Under the pieces are notes generated by a model. That model searched no databases. It was not told the DNA's origin and saw only the letters and a list, made by a program, of their open reading frames with translations. From Asterias amurensis (lineage: Eukaryota; Echinodermata; Asteroidea; Forcipulatida; Asteriidae), in assembly GCF_032118995.1 (NCBI RefSeq), contig NC_092649.1, positions 28,393,927 to 28,457,926 on the forward strand: a stretch of 64,000 nucleotides of DNA, written 5' to 3'. Each line of letters opens with the position of its first letter. The stretch's first letter is position 1. Shown piece after piece: positions 30,391 to 43,152 of this stretch. The translations under genes were made by a program, and so were the position numbers.

Positions 30391-32835
30391 TTCGACACAA
30401 ACTTGTCTTCCTCAAAACTGATCTTCACTTGACTCATTGACTGCACCGCAATTCAGAACCACACCTTCCCCTGACTCTTCAAGGTGTTGTCCCGATGAAG
30501 TCTTAGTCTGAAATATTGTCCCGATAGTGGTACTTGGTTTTTCATCAGCACGGAGGGGTCTGCCAAGCACGTCACCCCACCGTGCATCTGACGTCGTTGC
30601 CTACAATAGTCACGGATAATTAAATAATGCTTCACTAAAATCGCCCAAGCACAGTGGACAACTTTATTCAATGTCGTCATACATGGCCGAGCATTTTTTT
30701 CCGAATCGAAGTATAGCTACGGATGCATTTGCCCATAGTCTTCTTCTTAAATAAATACAGTAATCCGAGACCAGAGGGAAAACTTCAGCCAATATCGTCA
30801 ACCTTGGGTAAAAGTGTTCGTGTTTTTTTGTTTCCGAATCAAAGTAAACTACTGAAGATGAATTGCTGCCTACGATGTTATTGCCCGGATATTTTATTTT
30901 GCCCGTTTTATTATGGACGGACGTCTGATAGTGGTCGATTTTCCAACCTTGTCCCAATGTTTCCCTATAAACAATCTTCATACAGACATGTCCAGGTATA
31001 AATAAAGTTACAAATATCATTTAAATCAAATAAAGACCAATATAAATAATTATTCTCATGGGTATTGCCGAAAGGATTTCAGCTGACACGCGTTATGTTG
31101 TTTTAAAAAACCTTTAAATACGTGTTTTTAACAAAAATCGTTGGCGCATGAATTTGTAGTTTTTTAATGAAGTGACATGCGCCCTGTCACGCATTTTAAG
31201 GATTGCTTTGAAGATGCAGTGTTTCACCTTGATCAGCTGAGGTCAAACCTGCAATGTTAACTCAATTTACAAGCCTACGCTGGTACACAAAGTACCCACA
31301 AGTGTTTTGGGGGTAAATTTGATCACAAGGTCTTAGACTGATCTCATGTCTTTAATATCCACAACTTAACTTTGTTAGACATAATTAGTCTGCTTTAGAA
31401 AAAGGCGCCCATTATTTTTTCGACCGACCCCGCTCTGCTTCAAAATTTAATTGAAACATTTGGACTGTGTAGAAACTAAAAGGGGTGATCTTGTAAGAAA
31501 AGAATAGTCCCCAGGATAAACAAGAGTTTCTGAAAAAATTGGGTCTCAGTTCCACAGAAAACCCTGAGTACGTCACTCATCGTCTTGAAGGCAAATAACA
31601 TTCAGTTTCAGAGCAGAATTTAATTACTGAAAAACTTAAGTCACTAAAAGTAGTTTTATTCGCAAGGATTTACATGCCGTCGTAAATACAGGCCACAAGG
31701 GCAAAACAAGACTGTTTGAAAATTCAGGTCTCAGTTCCACAAAAAACACTACAACCGGCCCTCAGCGTCTTGAAGACAAACACAAATAAGTTTCAATTCC
31801 CTGCGATTCAAGACCGACCAAAGATTCTATTCAACTAAACTTTAATATGAAGGATATCTCGTGTGGAAATCACTTTGTGTTCAACGGGTTACAATTTTCA
31901 TTCGCCTTGAGTTCTCTTCGACTAATCTTAGCGCGGTAGAGCAGGACATCCGACCGTGAACAAGGCTGATCTAACGGCGAGGTTTGCTGCAACGGCTCGT
32001 TAGCACGATCTCGCGGACTTCAATTCATAGACACGTGCACGATCTTACCTGCAAAAGAGACGAAAACAGGATGCAAATTTGACTGTGCTTCAATACTAAG
32101 CTATCTTGATTTAACGGTACATAAGTCGACAATTTTCTTCTTACAAAAGCAGTGTACCCATTCACGCACATCTTAATATGTGGACCAAGTCTTTAGGCTC
32201 AGTTAGATAATACTTCCAAAATTTGTTATTTGTAGACTTCAAATCACAGGAGTTGATATTAAATCAGTAATTGCACTCGCATAAGCTACTGCTAAAAGGC
32301 CAAAAATATGCGTAATCATTGCCTTCAAAGTGTATGTAAGGTGCTTTAATACATGGTTGCAAAGGATACAACTACATAATGTAATAGTATAATGATATTG
32401 TAATAACTAGACATGTGTGTTCGTAAAAACAAACGGGTTTGGGTTTGTGGAACAAACATGTTTCATGTTTTAGACACGAAACCACATGTCATGTTTACAT
32501 AAATATTTTAAGTTTGGTTGTACTTATAAGCCGTTTGAACTTCCTGCTTAGACCGGAAGGAAAGGTCAAAGTTGGATCAGGCTGAAACCCCTATGGAGAC
32601 TTGTCATGCGCCATGTTTGTCACATAATTTTTGACACTCTTTGCCATAAAAACTGACGTCTGTGAACCTATATGCATTAAAAAGAAGTTGAAACAACTTT
32701 TGAAAGAGATGTTTTAGTTTCAGTCTTGAACGTGAGGATAGGAAGTTTTCTTTCTCAGTTGGATGTTCAGTGAGATCTATAAGGACCTGACAATATTGTG
32801 TATTAAACGAAGTGAATTTGAAATGAGGTTTTTAA
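30391..32835. other. Upstream flank of GPCR A
   Basis: It probably holds 5' UTR sequence and the promoter of GPCR A; a minus-strand acceptor at 30601 and a donor at about 32050 could bound UTR introns. A duplicated block (GGTCTCAGTTCCACA ... CGTCTTGAAG) starts at about 31541 and again at about 31728. No other gene is seen. Confidence 0.4.
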
Positions 32836-33201
32836 GGGAAGGTTCACTTTTGGTAATCGTCAAAGACCAGTCTTCTATCTTAGTGTATCCCAGCATAGGC
32901 ATAAAATAACAAACCTGTGAAAATTTGAGCTCAATTGGTCTTCGAAGTTGCGAGAAAATGATGAGAGAAAAAACACACTTGTTGGACGAATTTGTGTGCT
33001 TTCAGATGGGAATAAAAGACTTCTAGCTAGAAGTATTTTATTATTTTAGTGAGAAATTACCTCTTTATCAAAATCTATGCTACTTCAGAGGGAGCCGTTT
33101 CTCACAATGTTTTATACTATCTACAGCTCTACAATGCTCGTTACCAAGTCAGTTTTTCAGTTAATATTTGTTTTGAGTAATTATCAAACGTGTAAACAGC
33201 T
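32836..33201 (+). mobile_element. TTAA-type MITE, family T1
   Basis: TTAA flanks it at 32832-32835 and 33202-33205. The interior reads GTCAAAGACCAGTCTTCT, ACAAACCTGTGAAAATTTGA, GAGGGAGCCGTTTCTCACAA. It is homologous over its length with 33756-34104 and 39004-39350, and in reverse with 8160-8505. It is more diverged from the consensus than the next copy. Confidence 0.85.
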
Positions 33202-33751
33202 TTAAAATTAAATGCGCACACTGTTTTCAGAACTCGTACCTGATAATGGAAGTAATTAGAAGGCACAATACGAAAAAGTATTGGGAGTATAATAAAGGGC
33301 AGATGGCTAGGGAAGGGCCATCATGAAGGTTGATCTGCATTAGTTGACCCAATTCATATAATATTTTAATCATTTCAAGGGTTTGTTTTCTGTTTTTAGT
33401 CCAAATAATAGTCAATGGCATGACTAATAGCTATTGTAAATAGGACGCTAGAAAATAGATATGTGAAATGACAGGGACTCGCTGATGTCATGTCTGACTT
33501 TTATAAGAATTTACGTTAATTATTTGTCATGCAAAGTAAACTGCAGGAAAAATCGAATACAGAGAAGATCGCTGCGAAATCCGGGGTTTTAAATTAACGC
33601 CAAATTTAACACCGTAGGGTGTAAAATAAAGCTAATTTCTTTATAACAATAGAACGATTGCACGACCAATGCTTACATGTGACCACTTTCAGGTAGAATT
33701 AGACATGACTCGTCATTAAAAACATCATGACTTTATACCAAGCCCGATGCA
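33202..33751. other. Spacer between two T1 MITEs
   Basis: About 550 bp of AT-rich sequence with no recognised feature. The minus-strand ORF within it resembles nothing I know. Confidence 0.4.
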
Positions 33752-33755
33752 TTAA

Positions 33756-34104
33756 AGACACTGGACACTATTGGTAATTGTCAAAGACCAATCTTCTCAT
33801 TTGGTGTATCTCAACATAATTCATAAATTAATAACAAACCTGTGAAAATTTGAGCTCAATCGTCGAAGTTGCTAGATAATAATGAAAGAAAAAAACACAC
33901 CATTGTCACATGAAGTTGTGTGCTTTTAGATGGTAAATCAAATTCGTGGAAAATTATTTCTTTCTCGAAAACTATATGTCACTTCAAAGGGAGCCGCTTC
34001 TCACGATGTTTTATACTGCTGTCAACCTCTCCCCATTACTCGTCACCAAGTAAGGTTTTATGCTAATAATTATTTTGAGTAATTACCAATAGTGTCCACT
34101 GCCT
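33756..34104 (+). mobile_element. TTAA-type MITE, family T1, best-preserved copy
   Basis: Flanking TTAA lies at 33752-33755 and 34105-34108. The terminal inverted repeats are AGACACTGGACACTATTGGT and ACCAATAGTGTCCACTGCCT. It is 349 bp and noncoding. I recall this family as very abundant in sea-star genomes; that recollection is unchecked. Confidence 0.9.
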
Positions 34105-34108
34105 TTAA

Positions 34109-35545
34109 GTGTTAATAGGCCAAGCCAGCGCCACTACTGGTTATTCGGGGTCCCATCAGAATAGATGACAGCGCCATGAAGATATTGAATATATGCTTTA
34201 CGCGAATCACAGTCAATATCGCCACAATTCCTGAGAACATTTCAATACTTTTTAGTAGATCCAAAAGATGTAGACTTGATTCGGGTCCCAGAAAACTGTT
34301 GTTTTGTGATGCTTTGTATTCCCCAACCTGTTCCCTTCTCGGGACCACATTAGCTACATTTTGGACGGCGGATATGCTTATTTATAGGGACCTCTCTCAC
34401 GAGAACGGGACTTGAATCAAGTCTACAGTGAATGCGATGGAATACTTGAACCATTTGTCAATAATAAAACTGTGCTGCGACCCGTTTTTTTGATAATGGG
34501 GAGGGACCAATATGCATGTGTTTTCCTTCCTTTTGGGAAGGAGTAATTCCCATGCCACCTTTTAGGCATTATACGAGGGTTTTGCATTGCCATTATTGTC
34601 AGAAAAGAATATAGTAAGGCCATGTATTGTTAAGTGTTTACATTGAATCAAAACCAGTTGTACGCCCTCCTTTTAGTGCTATAAGATTTTGATTTTTTTT
34701 TTTTACATCTTCCAGAAGTAATAATTCATCCTATTTATCGACATAGAACTATAACAGTGCATTTTACATCCGTTTTTAACGGCCAGCTTAGAAAATACTA
34801 CTCCTGGATCCCATTATCACTTAGCCATAATTTTTTTGGGAAATCATAGCCTTCCAATTTAAATAAATTTAAATATTTATGGATGCGAATATTGAAATAC
34901 TTTTGATATGCTGCTGCAGACGGTACCTCAAAATTAATGTTTCCACGCTTAAACACATATTATTTTACTCTTCATAAGAGGAAATATGTGTTTAAGTGTA
35001 TAAATACATAACTAACCCCAGAAATACACTACATAGTTCCTGATATTTCAAATAAGAGACACCATTCCTCCAAACCGAGCACCAAATGTGTCTGTAGAGA
35101 GTCAACTCGATGCTAAAAGTGCGTCTCAATTCTGTTTTGTTCTGATTATTAAACCGGCGATTTTGTTTCGTCTAAAAAAAAGGAGCTTTGACTACATGAG
35201 ATACACAATTAATAAAAACCTTTAGTATAAGCTTGTCAATTTCCCCTTGCATTGTTACCCTCAAGTTATAAGGCCATGTAACGTGATGTGTGTAAGCTAC
35301 GGTGAAATAAAAAAGCAATGCAGCATACACGAGAGGTTTCCCTAAGGAGACAGCTCAGCTAGAAAACCACCTCACTGTCAGCTAGCTAGCGCGCCCTCTA
35401 TTGTGAGCTATAAGACAATGGGTGCGTTCGTTTTCGCTCGGCCCCAGCGGCCAGTCTAACCAAAGGCGCTGACATTGGGCAAACGTATCATGCACTGTCA
35501 TTGGTTTCAAAATGCGCAGTCCCATCATGCATCACATTTACATTT
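34109..35545. other. Unannotated spacer
   Basis: No gene seen. 35386-35545 holds GGGTGCGTTCGTTTTCGC, reminiscent of one end of a hAT-type MITE, but I could not find its partner end. ORFs around 34112-34623 overlap on both strands without family resemblance. Confidence 0.35.
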
Positions 35546-36180
35546 TTAGTTCCAGAATTATTTAAGAGTTTGTCTGAAAGTTCTATAAGTCAGGGCCATT
35601 TTTGATTGAATATATTTCTTTTGTCCAATTATTGTGTGTCAGGGGGCCTACGTACATGTACATAATTATATGTAGCATTAAATGCCCCAATTTTTGAAGG
35701 GGCCGAGTCCACTTCGTGGCCGCTGGCCTCGCCTTGAAAATCGTCATAGCACTAAGTTTTGTACGAGAGGAAAGCCCATGAAAATGTCCATCCAATGGTG
35801 CCACACTAAGCTTGATAATGAGCAATGATTAAATTGGGGTTGAATTGACCCGTGTCAGCTTTTGATTTTCTCTCCGACGGCTCTGTGCACAAAATCCCGA
35901 TAAGGAAGCTTGTTGTTGAGATCGTTTCGAAGCACATCCGCCTACTTGTCATTTTCTGTATCATGAAGTCTTGAAGCCGCCCTCAAACTTTGAAATTCGA
36001 ATGCAGGGATATGACAGGATGACTCAGCTTAAAACTGCGTCTCTCAAGCAATTTTAGTTCAGAATTATTTAAGAGTTTGGCTGAAAGTTCTATAAGTCCA
36101 GGCCATCTTTGATTGAATATATTTTGTTTGTCCATTCATCGCCACGCGCCGTGTGTCTGGGGCCCATGTACAAGCTTTAA
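35546..36180 (+). repeat. Diverged relic of the 471-bp satellite (left part)
   Basis: About 1.35 monomers align in the same orientation as the main array. Shared landmarks are TTTGTACGAGAGGAAAGCCC, CTCTGTGCACAAAATCCC, GAAGCCGCCCTCAAACTTTG and AACTGCGTCTCTC. Identity is much lower than between array monomers. Confidence 0.85.
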
Positions 36181-37065
36181 TGTGATCGGCATCGGCATTT
36201 AGTACTTATTCAGCCTCAATTATCGACTGTGAAATTAATCCCAATATCTCATTGTGGATCAACATCTTTTTAACTGATCGTATTCAAAGTTTTTTTTATG
36301 AACTCATTTTCTGATCAAATACCGGGTGCTCCTCAAGGTTGTGTGTTGTCCCCATGTGTTATTTTCACTTTATTCTATTGACTACAGACACAGTGATATT
36401 TCATGTCATCACTGTTCAGTTTGATTTGTACGAATGATGTTGATATTTTTGTTATCTGGTGTAACCTTAATTATTTAGAACTGAATGGAAAAACTACAGT
36501 CCACTATCTCATTCTGCATGTGTGTCTGGTATGGTAATCTTAGAGCCAAAGACAGCCACCGACTGGAACGTGTCATAAGAGCTGCTTCCAAAACGATTGG
36601 CCTGGACATTAAGGATTTTCATTGTGTTATGCAAGATCATACCCATCCACTTGATTCTTCAGTGGTTGTCAACAGATCAGAAAGAATTTGTCTCCCCCCC
36701 CCCCACCCGCACTAAGCGTTTCAGATTGTCATTCTTCCCTAATGCTTGCCACCTATTCAACTCCAAATTCAAAAGAATTTGCTTTTGTACTTTTTCTGCT
36801 TTTCCTGGTTACTGGATGGCATCACTGAACATTTGTACCTGAGTTTTTTATTTTTTCCTCTTTTGTGATTTGTATGTTTTTTGTTGTCATCTCCTCTGTA
36901 ATTTTTTTGGGATGGTTGTAAATATCTTTGTCTCTATGTATTTTGTCCCGTTTATATGTTTATACTTTATTTTCTTTTAAATTATTTTTCTTTGATGCAC
37001 ACTGGAAGGCAATTTTCATGTTTTTAACGCGATGTGAATAATAAATTGAATTGAATTGAATTGAA
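36181..37065 (+). mobile_element. Dead, 5'-truncated LINE inserted in satellite relic
   Basis: Broken reading frames carry reverse-transcriptase remnants. 36320-36380 encodes DQIPGAPQGCVLSP, the conserved GAPQGxVLSP motif. 36485-36640 encodes QSTISFCMCVWYGNL and LERVIRAASKTIG, the ending of CR1/Rex-type non-LTR elements. The catalytic FADD segment is gone, stops interrupt every frame, and the element ends in a (TTGAA)n tail at about 37045-37065. It is a fossil copy with no coding function. Confidence 0.8.
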
Positions 37066-37610
37066 ATGCCCCAATTTTGTAGGGGTAGCGGGTCCACTTC
37101 CTGGCCGCTGGCCTCGCTGTGAAAATCGTCAACGCACTTAGTTTTTGTACGAGAGGAAAGCCCTTAAAAATAGCAATCCAATGATGCCAAACTTGTATAG
37201 ATAAAGCAATAATTTGGGGTCGAATTTAGCCATGTTAGCTTTTGATGTTTGCGTCCGAAAGCTCTGTGCACAAAATTCCCAAAGGAATGCTTGTTATGAT
37301 CGCCTATTTGTCATTTTCGGTACCAAGAAGTTTGCAAGCCGCCCTGCAACTTTAAAATAAGAATGCAGAGACATGCCAGAATGACTCAGCCACAAAATGC
37401 GTCTCTCTAGCATTTTTAGTTCCGGAATTATTTAAGAATTTTGCTGAAAGTTCTTAAAGTCCAGGCCATTTTGGACTGAATATATTTTGTTTGTCCATTC
37501 ATTCACGCGCCGTGTGTCAAGGGCCCAGTGCCCCAATTTTTGAGGGGTAGCGGGTCCACTTCCTGACCGCTGGCATCGCTGTGAAAATCGTCATATCACT
37601 AAGTTTTGTA
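37066..37610 (+). repeat. Diverged relic of the 471-bp satellite (right part)
   Basis: It continues the satellite after the LINE: AAATGCCCCAATTTTGTAGG, TTTGTACGAGAGGAAAGCCC, CTCTGTGCACAAAATTCCC, ATGCCAGAATGACTCAGC, TGCGTCTCTCTAGCATTTTT. It spans about 1.15 monomers and ends abruptly after AAGTTTTGTA. Confidence 0.85.
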
Positions 37611-37661
37611 ACAGTTTGATTAAACAAAGAACTGTTGCTTATAGGAACTTGTTTTCTTTCA

Positions 37662-37865
37662 TGTTGGTCAATATGCTAGGCAGTGGTTTGTGTCACTGCT
37701 TTTTCACCTCTGATTGGACCCCGGTTCGCTCCCAGGACTAGAGCCTTGACTGCGTGGGGTTTTCCTGTTTAGCGGTTAAACCGAACAATTCTTCAGTGTC
37801 CAAAATGTGGGGACTTTGATGTTTCCAATAGGATGCCTTACCGACAATAAAGTTCAGATTCAGAT
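37662..37865 (+). mobile_element. SINE-like element with weak B-box
   Basis: CCCGGTTCGCTCCC resembles a B-box, and AGGCAGTGGTTTGTGTCACT a poor A-box. The body has TGCGTGGGGTTTTCCTG, as in other SINEs here (compare 21538-21551), and ends ATAAAGTTCAGATTCAGATC. Confidence 0.5.
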
Positions 37866-38561
37866 CCCTAAAGGTTAGAGGAAATTAACCGCAACCATCA
37901 CAATACATAATTCGATAAATTCTGAAATTTTAAATTCAGTTTTGAATTAATTTTGCTGCCCTGACCATGGCTGGCGTAATGAAACTGTCTTGATATAAAG
38001 GTTGTATATACTCACGAACAATCAACCTCTTTCTAGAACAACCTTGTTAGAGTCTCATTAATTCAGTTGTAAACAAACCGCACCGAATGAAATATTCAAG
38101 GACAACTGTCTTTGGAAATAAATTTAATTACCCACAGAGGTATTAACTAAATTACCCAGAGGTAATTTCGTCCAAGTTCACATGGCACATCAACGATGTT
38201 CCCTTTGTGCATTGTTGGTCGGAAGGGAATACACTTGCATCGGCAAAGTTACCTGAAGATAGAAATAGCCTTCAGTGACGGGAGATGTATAATAAAGAAC
38301 ACGACGTTATTTAATTTCAGAAGAAATTAAGTTTTCCCCACGTGGTTAAAATTCAATCTTGACAGATTTCTTGAAGACTCAATTCAATACAAGTCAGCAC
38401 AAAAGGAGCCGCTTTTTAAGAAATCGTGTTCGAATTACAACAATTCCGTATTCGAATTACACAATTCCGTATTCGAATTACACATTTCCGTTTTCGAATT
38501 ACACATTTTCGTATTCTAATTTGTCCTTCATGCCTTTTGTATTTCACGCCTTTGTGCTTAA
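37866..38561. other. Unannotated spacer with a short tandem repeat
   Basis: 38430-38520 contains four imperfect 19-24-bp units of the type ATTCGAATTACACAATTCCG. The rest is AT-rich without recognised features. Confidence 0.5.
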
Positions 38562-38943
38562 AGGAACACGTTGCCTTGGATCGGTCGAGTTGGTCTTTGA
38601 AAAGCGTTTGTAACCGTTTTTTATAAAATGCATATGGGTAGAAAGATGTTGTAAAAGTAGAATACAATGATCCACACAAACATGCCTCGAAATTGCGTGG
38701 TTTTCCTTTTACCTCGTCGACTAACACGTCGGCCATTTATGGGGGTCAAAATTTTGACTCCCATAAATGGCCGACCATGTTAGTTCGCACAGTAGAAGGA
38801 AAACCACGCAATTTCGAGGCAAACTTGTGTGGATCATTGTATTCTACTTTTAAAACATCTTTCCAACCATATGCATTTTATAAAAAACGGTTACAAACGC
38901 TTTTGTTTTGACCAACTCGTCCGATCCAAGGCAACGTGTTCCT
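38562..38943. mobile_element. Foldback MITE, family T2, second copy
   Basis: Flanking TTAA lies at 38558-38561 and 38944-38947. The left AGGAACACGTTGCCTTGGAT and GGCCATTTATGGG arms are inverted on the right. It is homologous throughout with 18671-19049. The overlapping ORFs on both strands are a by-product of the palindrome. Confidence 0.9.
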
Positions 38944-39003
38944 TTAACTCATATCGACAGTACTGAAGATAACTGACAGATCTTGGCTCAGATCAATCTT
39001 TAA

Positions 39004-39350
39004 AGGCAATGGATACATTTCTGTTAATTGTCAAAGGCCAGTATATCCCACTTGGTGTATCAAAAAATAACAAACCTTTGGAAATTTTGGCTCAGTTGGT
39101 CATCGAAATTGCAAGAATGATGAATGAATTAAGAACAAACGGCCTTGTTGCACAACTTTCCGTGCTTTCAGATGCTTGTTAAAAGGCTTCAGCTGAAGTC
39201 TTTTATTATTTGAGTGAGAAATTACGTTATTTCAGAGGGATCCGTTTCACACAATGTTTAATACTGCTAACAGCTCTCCATTACTCGTTACTTTAGTAAG
39301 TGTTTATGTAACAATTATTTTGAGGAATCAATAGTGTCCACGAAGTGCCT
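39004..39350 (+). mobile_element. TTAA-type MITE, family T1, third direct copy
   Basis: The left TTAA is at 39000-39003; the right flank reads CTAA, a decayed site. Shared interior is AATTGTCAAAGGCCAG, ACTTGGTGTATCAAAAAATA and TTTCAGAGGGATCCGTTTC. Confidence 0.82.
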
Positions 39351-42300
39351 CTAATTTGTAGATAAACCTAGACAAGTCTTAGTCTGGTTTAGCAACAGAT
39401 TTTTTTTAAATATTTATAAAATCATGGTTTTTTGTACTTTTAATGATAAATTAAGTTTTTTATTTTATTTGGAATGTTGCGTATTACGGGTAAGAACTGT
39501 ACTCATTCTTGTATAGGAAGAATAAATAATCTAAGATCGACATTACATTGGAAAAACATACTGATTTTGTTTACCACAGATAATTGTATCTAGGGCGATG
39601 CTGTATATTGTTGTGCAGGTTGAACTAGTGGATCTCCGTAAAATTTAAACTGGATGTTAATATCAGGTCTTTGTCTATTTCAGCATATTGCGCCACATGA
39701 CCTGTTAACCAATACCTGATGATGTAAAAGGCCCACCTTGCAGGAAAACACTGTATGTTAAAGCGTCTTGAGTGTCACTGAGTGACGGATATGCGGGCTA
39801 TACTTACAAGAAGCCACTACATTCATTCATCAAGATGGCTTGATTTTGTTGAAAATCCATTCAAATTTGTTTCGAGAATCTTGGAAAACACAGTATCGTA
39901 GGAGGTCCTGTTTTCGAGGTGTCCCTAAAATCGTGGCAAATCTTTTACCTCTCTGTGCGCGATGTAAACAGTCCCTAGATAAAAATTGTGTGGTTTTATT
40001 TGCCAAGCTAAGAGTCTCCTCTCCCTTGACCAAAACTTAGAAACACTTAAGGCTCCATTGGTCATTTGCACTTGAAAATGCAAAAAGTTTGGTACTTTAG
40101 GCATTTCTACAAGGTACAAAAATATGTCATAATGTTGAGGCCATATAAAAATATTTGCCCAACGAAAAAATTTCATCAACCGCTATTTCAATTCACAATT
40201 CATGATTATCAAAATCATGTGACTGAATGTATTGCTGAGCATTCTTGAAAAAAATACCGAGGCTTAAAGAAGCCATGTGCCTTATATCATTTTCTAATAT
40301 TTTTGGAGATTTTTATTTTGTAACCCTCGTATCAATACTATTATTAATATTAAAATTTAAACATCAGCTTGTTGATTCAATTATCACTGTTTATTTATAC
40401 GCTTTATTATAAATATTAAGAAAAAAATATATAAAAAACTAAATCAAAATCATATTTGGAAGCCAGTAATTATTCACTCTTTTTATATTTTTTAATTTTT
40501 TTTATTTTTTGCAAGTTACCATGGTAATTTTAAAAATTTATTATAAAAAAATATTTTGAATAAAATGATGGCAACTGCTGGCTATACAGTCATACACAGA
40601 GTCTCAAAGAACACTTGTAGTCACTGCAGATGTTTCTTCCATGTATGGCTTCACCGAATACCATACTTTCTCGTTTGCCGTGAAAACAGGAAAAACTCAA
40701 AACAAATGGGGCCAGTTGAAGTCATCGAAGATCGTTGTGTGGTGTGAACATTTCAATGTCCATCAAGTTTAATACATGTTTGCATACTTAATATTAACAA
40801 ATGAAGATAATTAGGGCATCGGTTGATTTTGGCATCATTATTTTTTCCCAATTCAAAGAAAAAGGCATAATAGCGTGAAAACTGGTAAGCAGAGGATATA
40901 GTTACCAATGATTATATTTACGAGTATTGTCAGTGAAGCGAACCCTGCCTTCAACCAGCTCGCAAGATATTCGGTGAATCTAGAAGGTTTCTTTTTCAAA
41001 TTCACTGTAGAGTGTCGGAAATCGAACTCAATTCTGTCTTTGCTAAAGCTTCCAAACGGAAAGAAAATAATATAAGTCACCTTTTTGTAATTTACTGACC
41101 TTTTTGTAAGCGCTTAAGAAAAAATAAGAGTCGCAAATCACCTGGGCCCATTTTCGTAAAGCTGTTTAGCAGAAAATACTGATCGACAACCAGGAAAAAT
41201 TTAGTGAGGCACCAGTCACAACAATGTTAAACTTAATGCAATTTGGGCTGGTAAACCTTTCCTGTTAAGCAAAACTATTCCGTGCTTAGCAAGTTTTTTG
41301 TACGGGCTTTATGAAATTGAGTACTGGTTCTGATGTTTTAAGCTTTGATTTTACAAACTTTTCTCCTCTAAGCTTTCCTGATATATTTACTGAGTTACTT
41401 TATGTCTACTTTGCAGGTCATCTCTCAGCATCACAAGAGTTGGACTATTACTATTTCGCCGAAAGATTGCTAAACCCGTGAGTATTCTATTTCACATTTG
41501 AACACTTTTATTTCTTCAACTTTCCTTCCGTATATCATTCATGAGAGACAAGAGTGTTGTTTGGTCAGTGGAGCACTCTCTCTGCACTGTGACACAACAA
41601 ATCTTTTTAAATTAAATTGTAAAATGTTTTAAACTTGATTTTTGTAATTTTATTATTATTGTAAAAATTACAAATCAAGATACCAATATATGTGACTCCC
41701 CGGTGATATTAAAATTACATATACAAATAACAAATACATTAGATGAAAAAAAATCTAAATGAATACAATTCCGTAAAATTCATAAATAACTTGGGATAAC
41801 CCCACATCAGTTTGTCTGTGTGATATACTAATCAATTTCAATCTACTATAAATTAAGAGGTGCTGGAATAAGCTCACTGGAATCTTTAAGATACATTACA
41901 CAAATAGAAGAAAGGTTTTGAGAAAGGAGAATTACAATAGAAAACAAGTATATTTTCTAAAGGTTCGGCCGGATTTATAATGTAAAAGAGAGCCACTATT
42001 AGGGAGCGGATATACTGAAAATGCAAAAATCGCCTGAGGATGTTTTATATTAATAATAGATTCATTTATTCAAAAGACGCAATTAATTGAATAATTACTG
42101 TTCTTGTATTGCGATTTAATTCGAGATCGGAAATCATCTTCTGAAGCAGAGCCATGAAATTGTCTTCTTGTGTTAATGGTTTTTTTTTTTTCTTTGGGGG
42201 GGGGGGGGGGGCAACGTGATAATGCCTTATTGTTGTAGATTGTCAAAGCAAGTCAACTGCGAAAGCAAGGACATGGCGATGAATTGACTGGATAATTTGC

Positions 42301-42772
42301 CATTGGATACCATTTGCTCGATATGACGCTTGGTGTACCCTCTTTTGTGTTTTAATATTTTGGTTGGAATCTCATGAATTCTTTAAAGGGTTTTAGAGGG
42401 GTATTCTAATTTGTCTGTACAAGAGGGGTATTGTGTGTTAAAATATGGGGACATTTGGGGATACTCTTTGCCCAATACCAGGATTGTATAATTTAAATGC
42501 ATTGCTTCGTTGGCCCAAGGGTTCAGTTGAGCCATTGATTGGTCATTGTTTAACTTGAAGTATTTCCAGAGGCTTCATGTTATTGTGAAGTTGGACCCAT
42601 AATTTGTGTAGTCTCACTGCAAGTCAAGTCTTGAACACATTTCAGTTCCTGAACTCCACAGTCATGCTTGAGGCAATAACAATGATGCTTCAAATGGCTA
42701 CATACGTCTGCAGACCACACCGATGCACTCGACGACTACAAAGTCAATGAAGCCGGAGTTTAAAGATGTCTT
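39351..42772. other. Gene-poor spacer downstream of GPCR B
   Basis: It contains a SINE 3' end at about 39740-39825 (shared with 21718-21801), a possible MITE at about 41150-41335, very AT-rich sequence at 40240-40560 and a poly-G run at about 42193-42211. No gene-like ORF is seen. The receptor's 3' UTR presumably lies in the last few hundred bases. Confidence 0.5.
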
Positions 42773-43152
42773 TTAGGTATCCTTAGTTGTCATGGCAGTT
42801 TCCATTGTCATAGTTCCCGGATGTCGATTTGATGACGTTCCACCGCCATCATTGACTGAATTCCTTCTCTTGCACAACGCTTCACGAATACCCTTCCGAA
42901 ATGGCTTGTTCATCAGCGTGTAGAGTATGGGGTTCACGCATGAGTTACACACGGAGAGCATGACTGAGATGTGGCGAAATGGTGACGAGAAGTCCACGTA
43001 GACACCAAAGTTGTAGACGAGAAACATGACCTGGATTGGAGCCCAGCAGACGGCGAAGGTGATGACGAAGGTCAGGAGTGTCCTGATGAGAGTTTGAGAC
43101 GCTCGGAGTTGCCACATCTTACGCTGATCGGCCGGGTTGACGGTTGATGAAG
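42773..43152 (-). CDS. GPCR B exon 2 (TM6, TM7, tail)
   Basis: The acceptor CTCTTCAG completes an Ala codon, then SSTVNPADQRKMWQLRASQT leads into TM6. 380 nt, ending at TAA (42775-42773). Confidence 0.93.

Noticed and set aside
36485..36715. Intact protein-coding gene
   Set aside because: The 76-aa frame is the C-terminal fragment of a LINE reverse transcriptase with surrounding stops and a (TTGAA)n tail.
38359..38911. Overlapping ORFs on both strands
   Set aside because: They arise from the symmetry of the T2 hairpin and an adjacent short tandem repeat.
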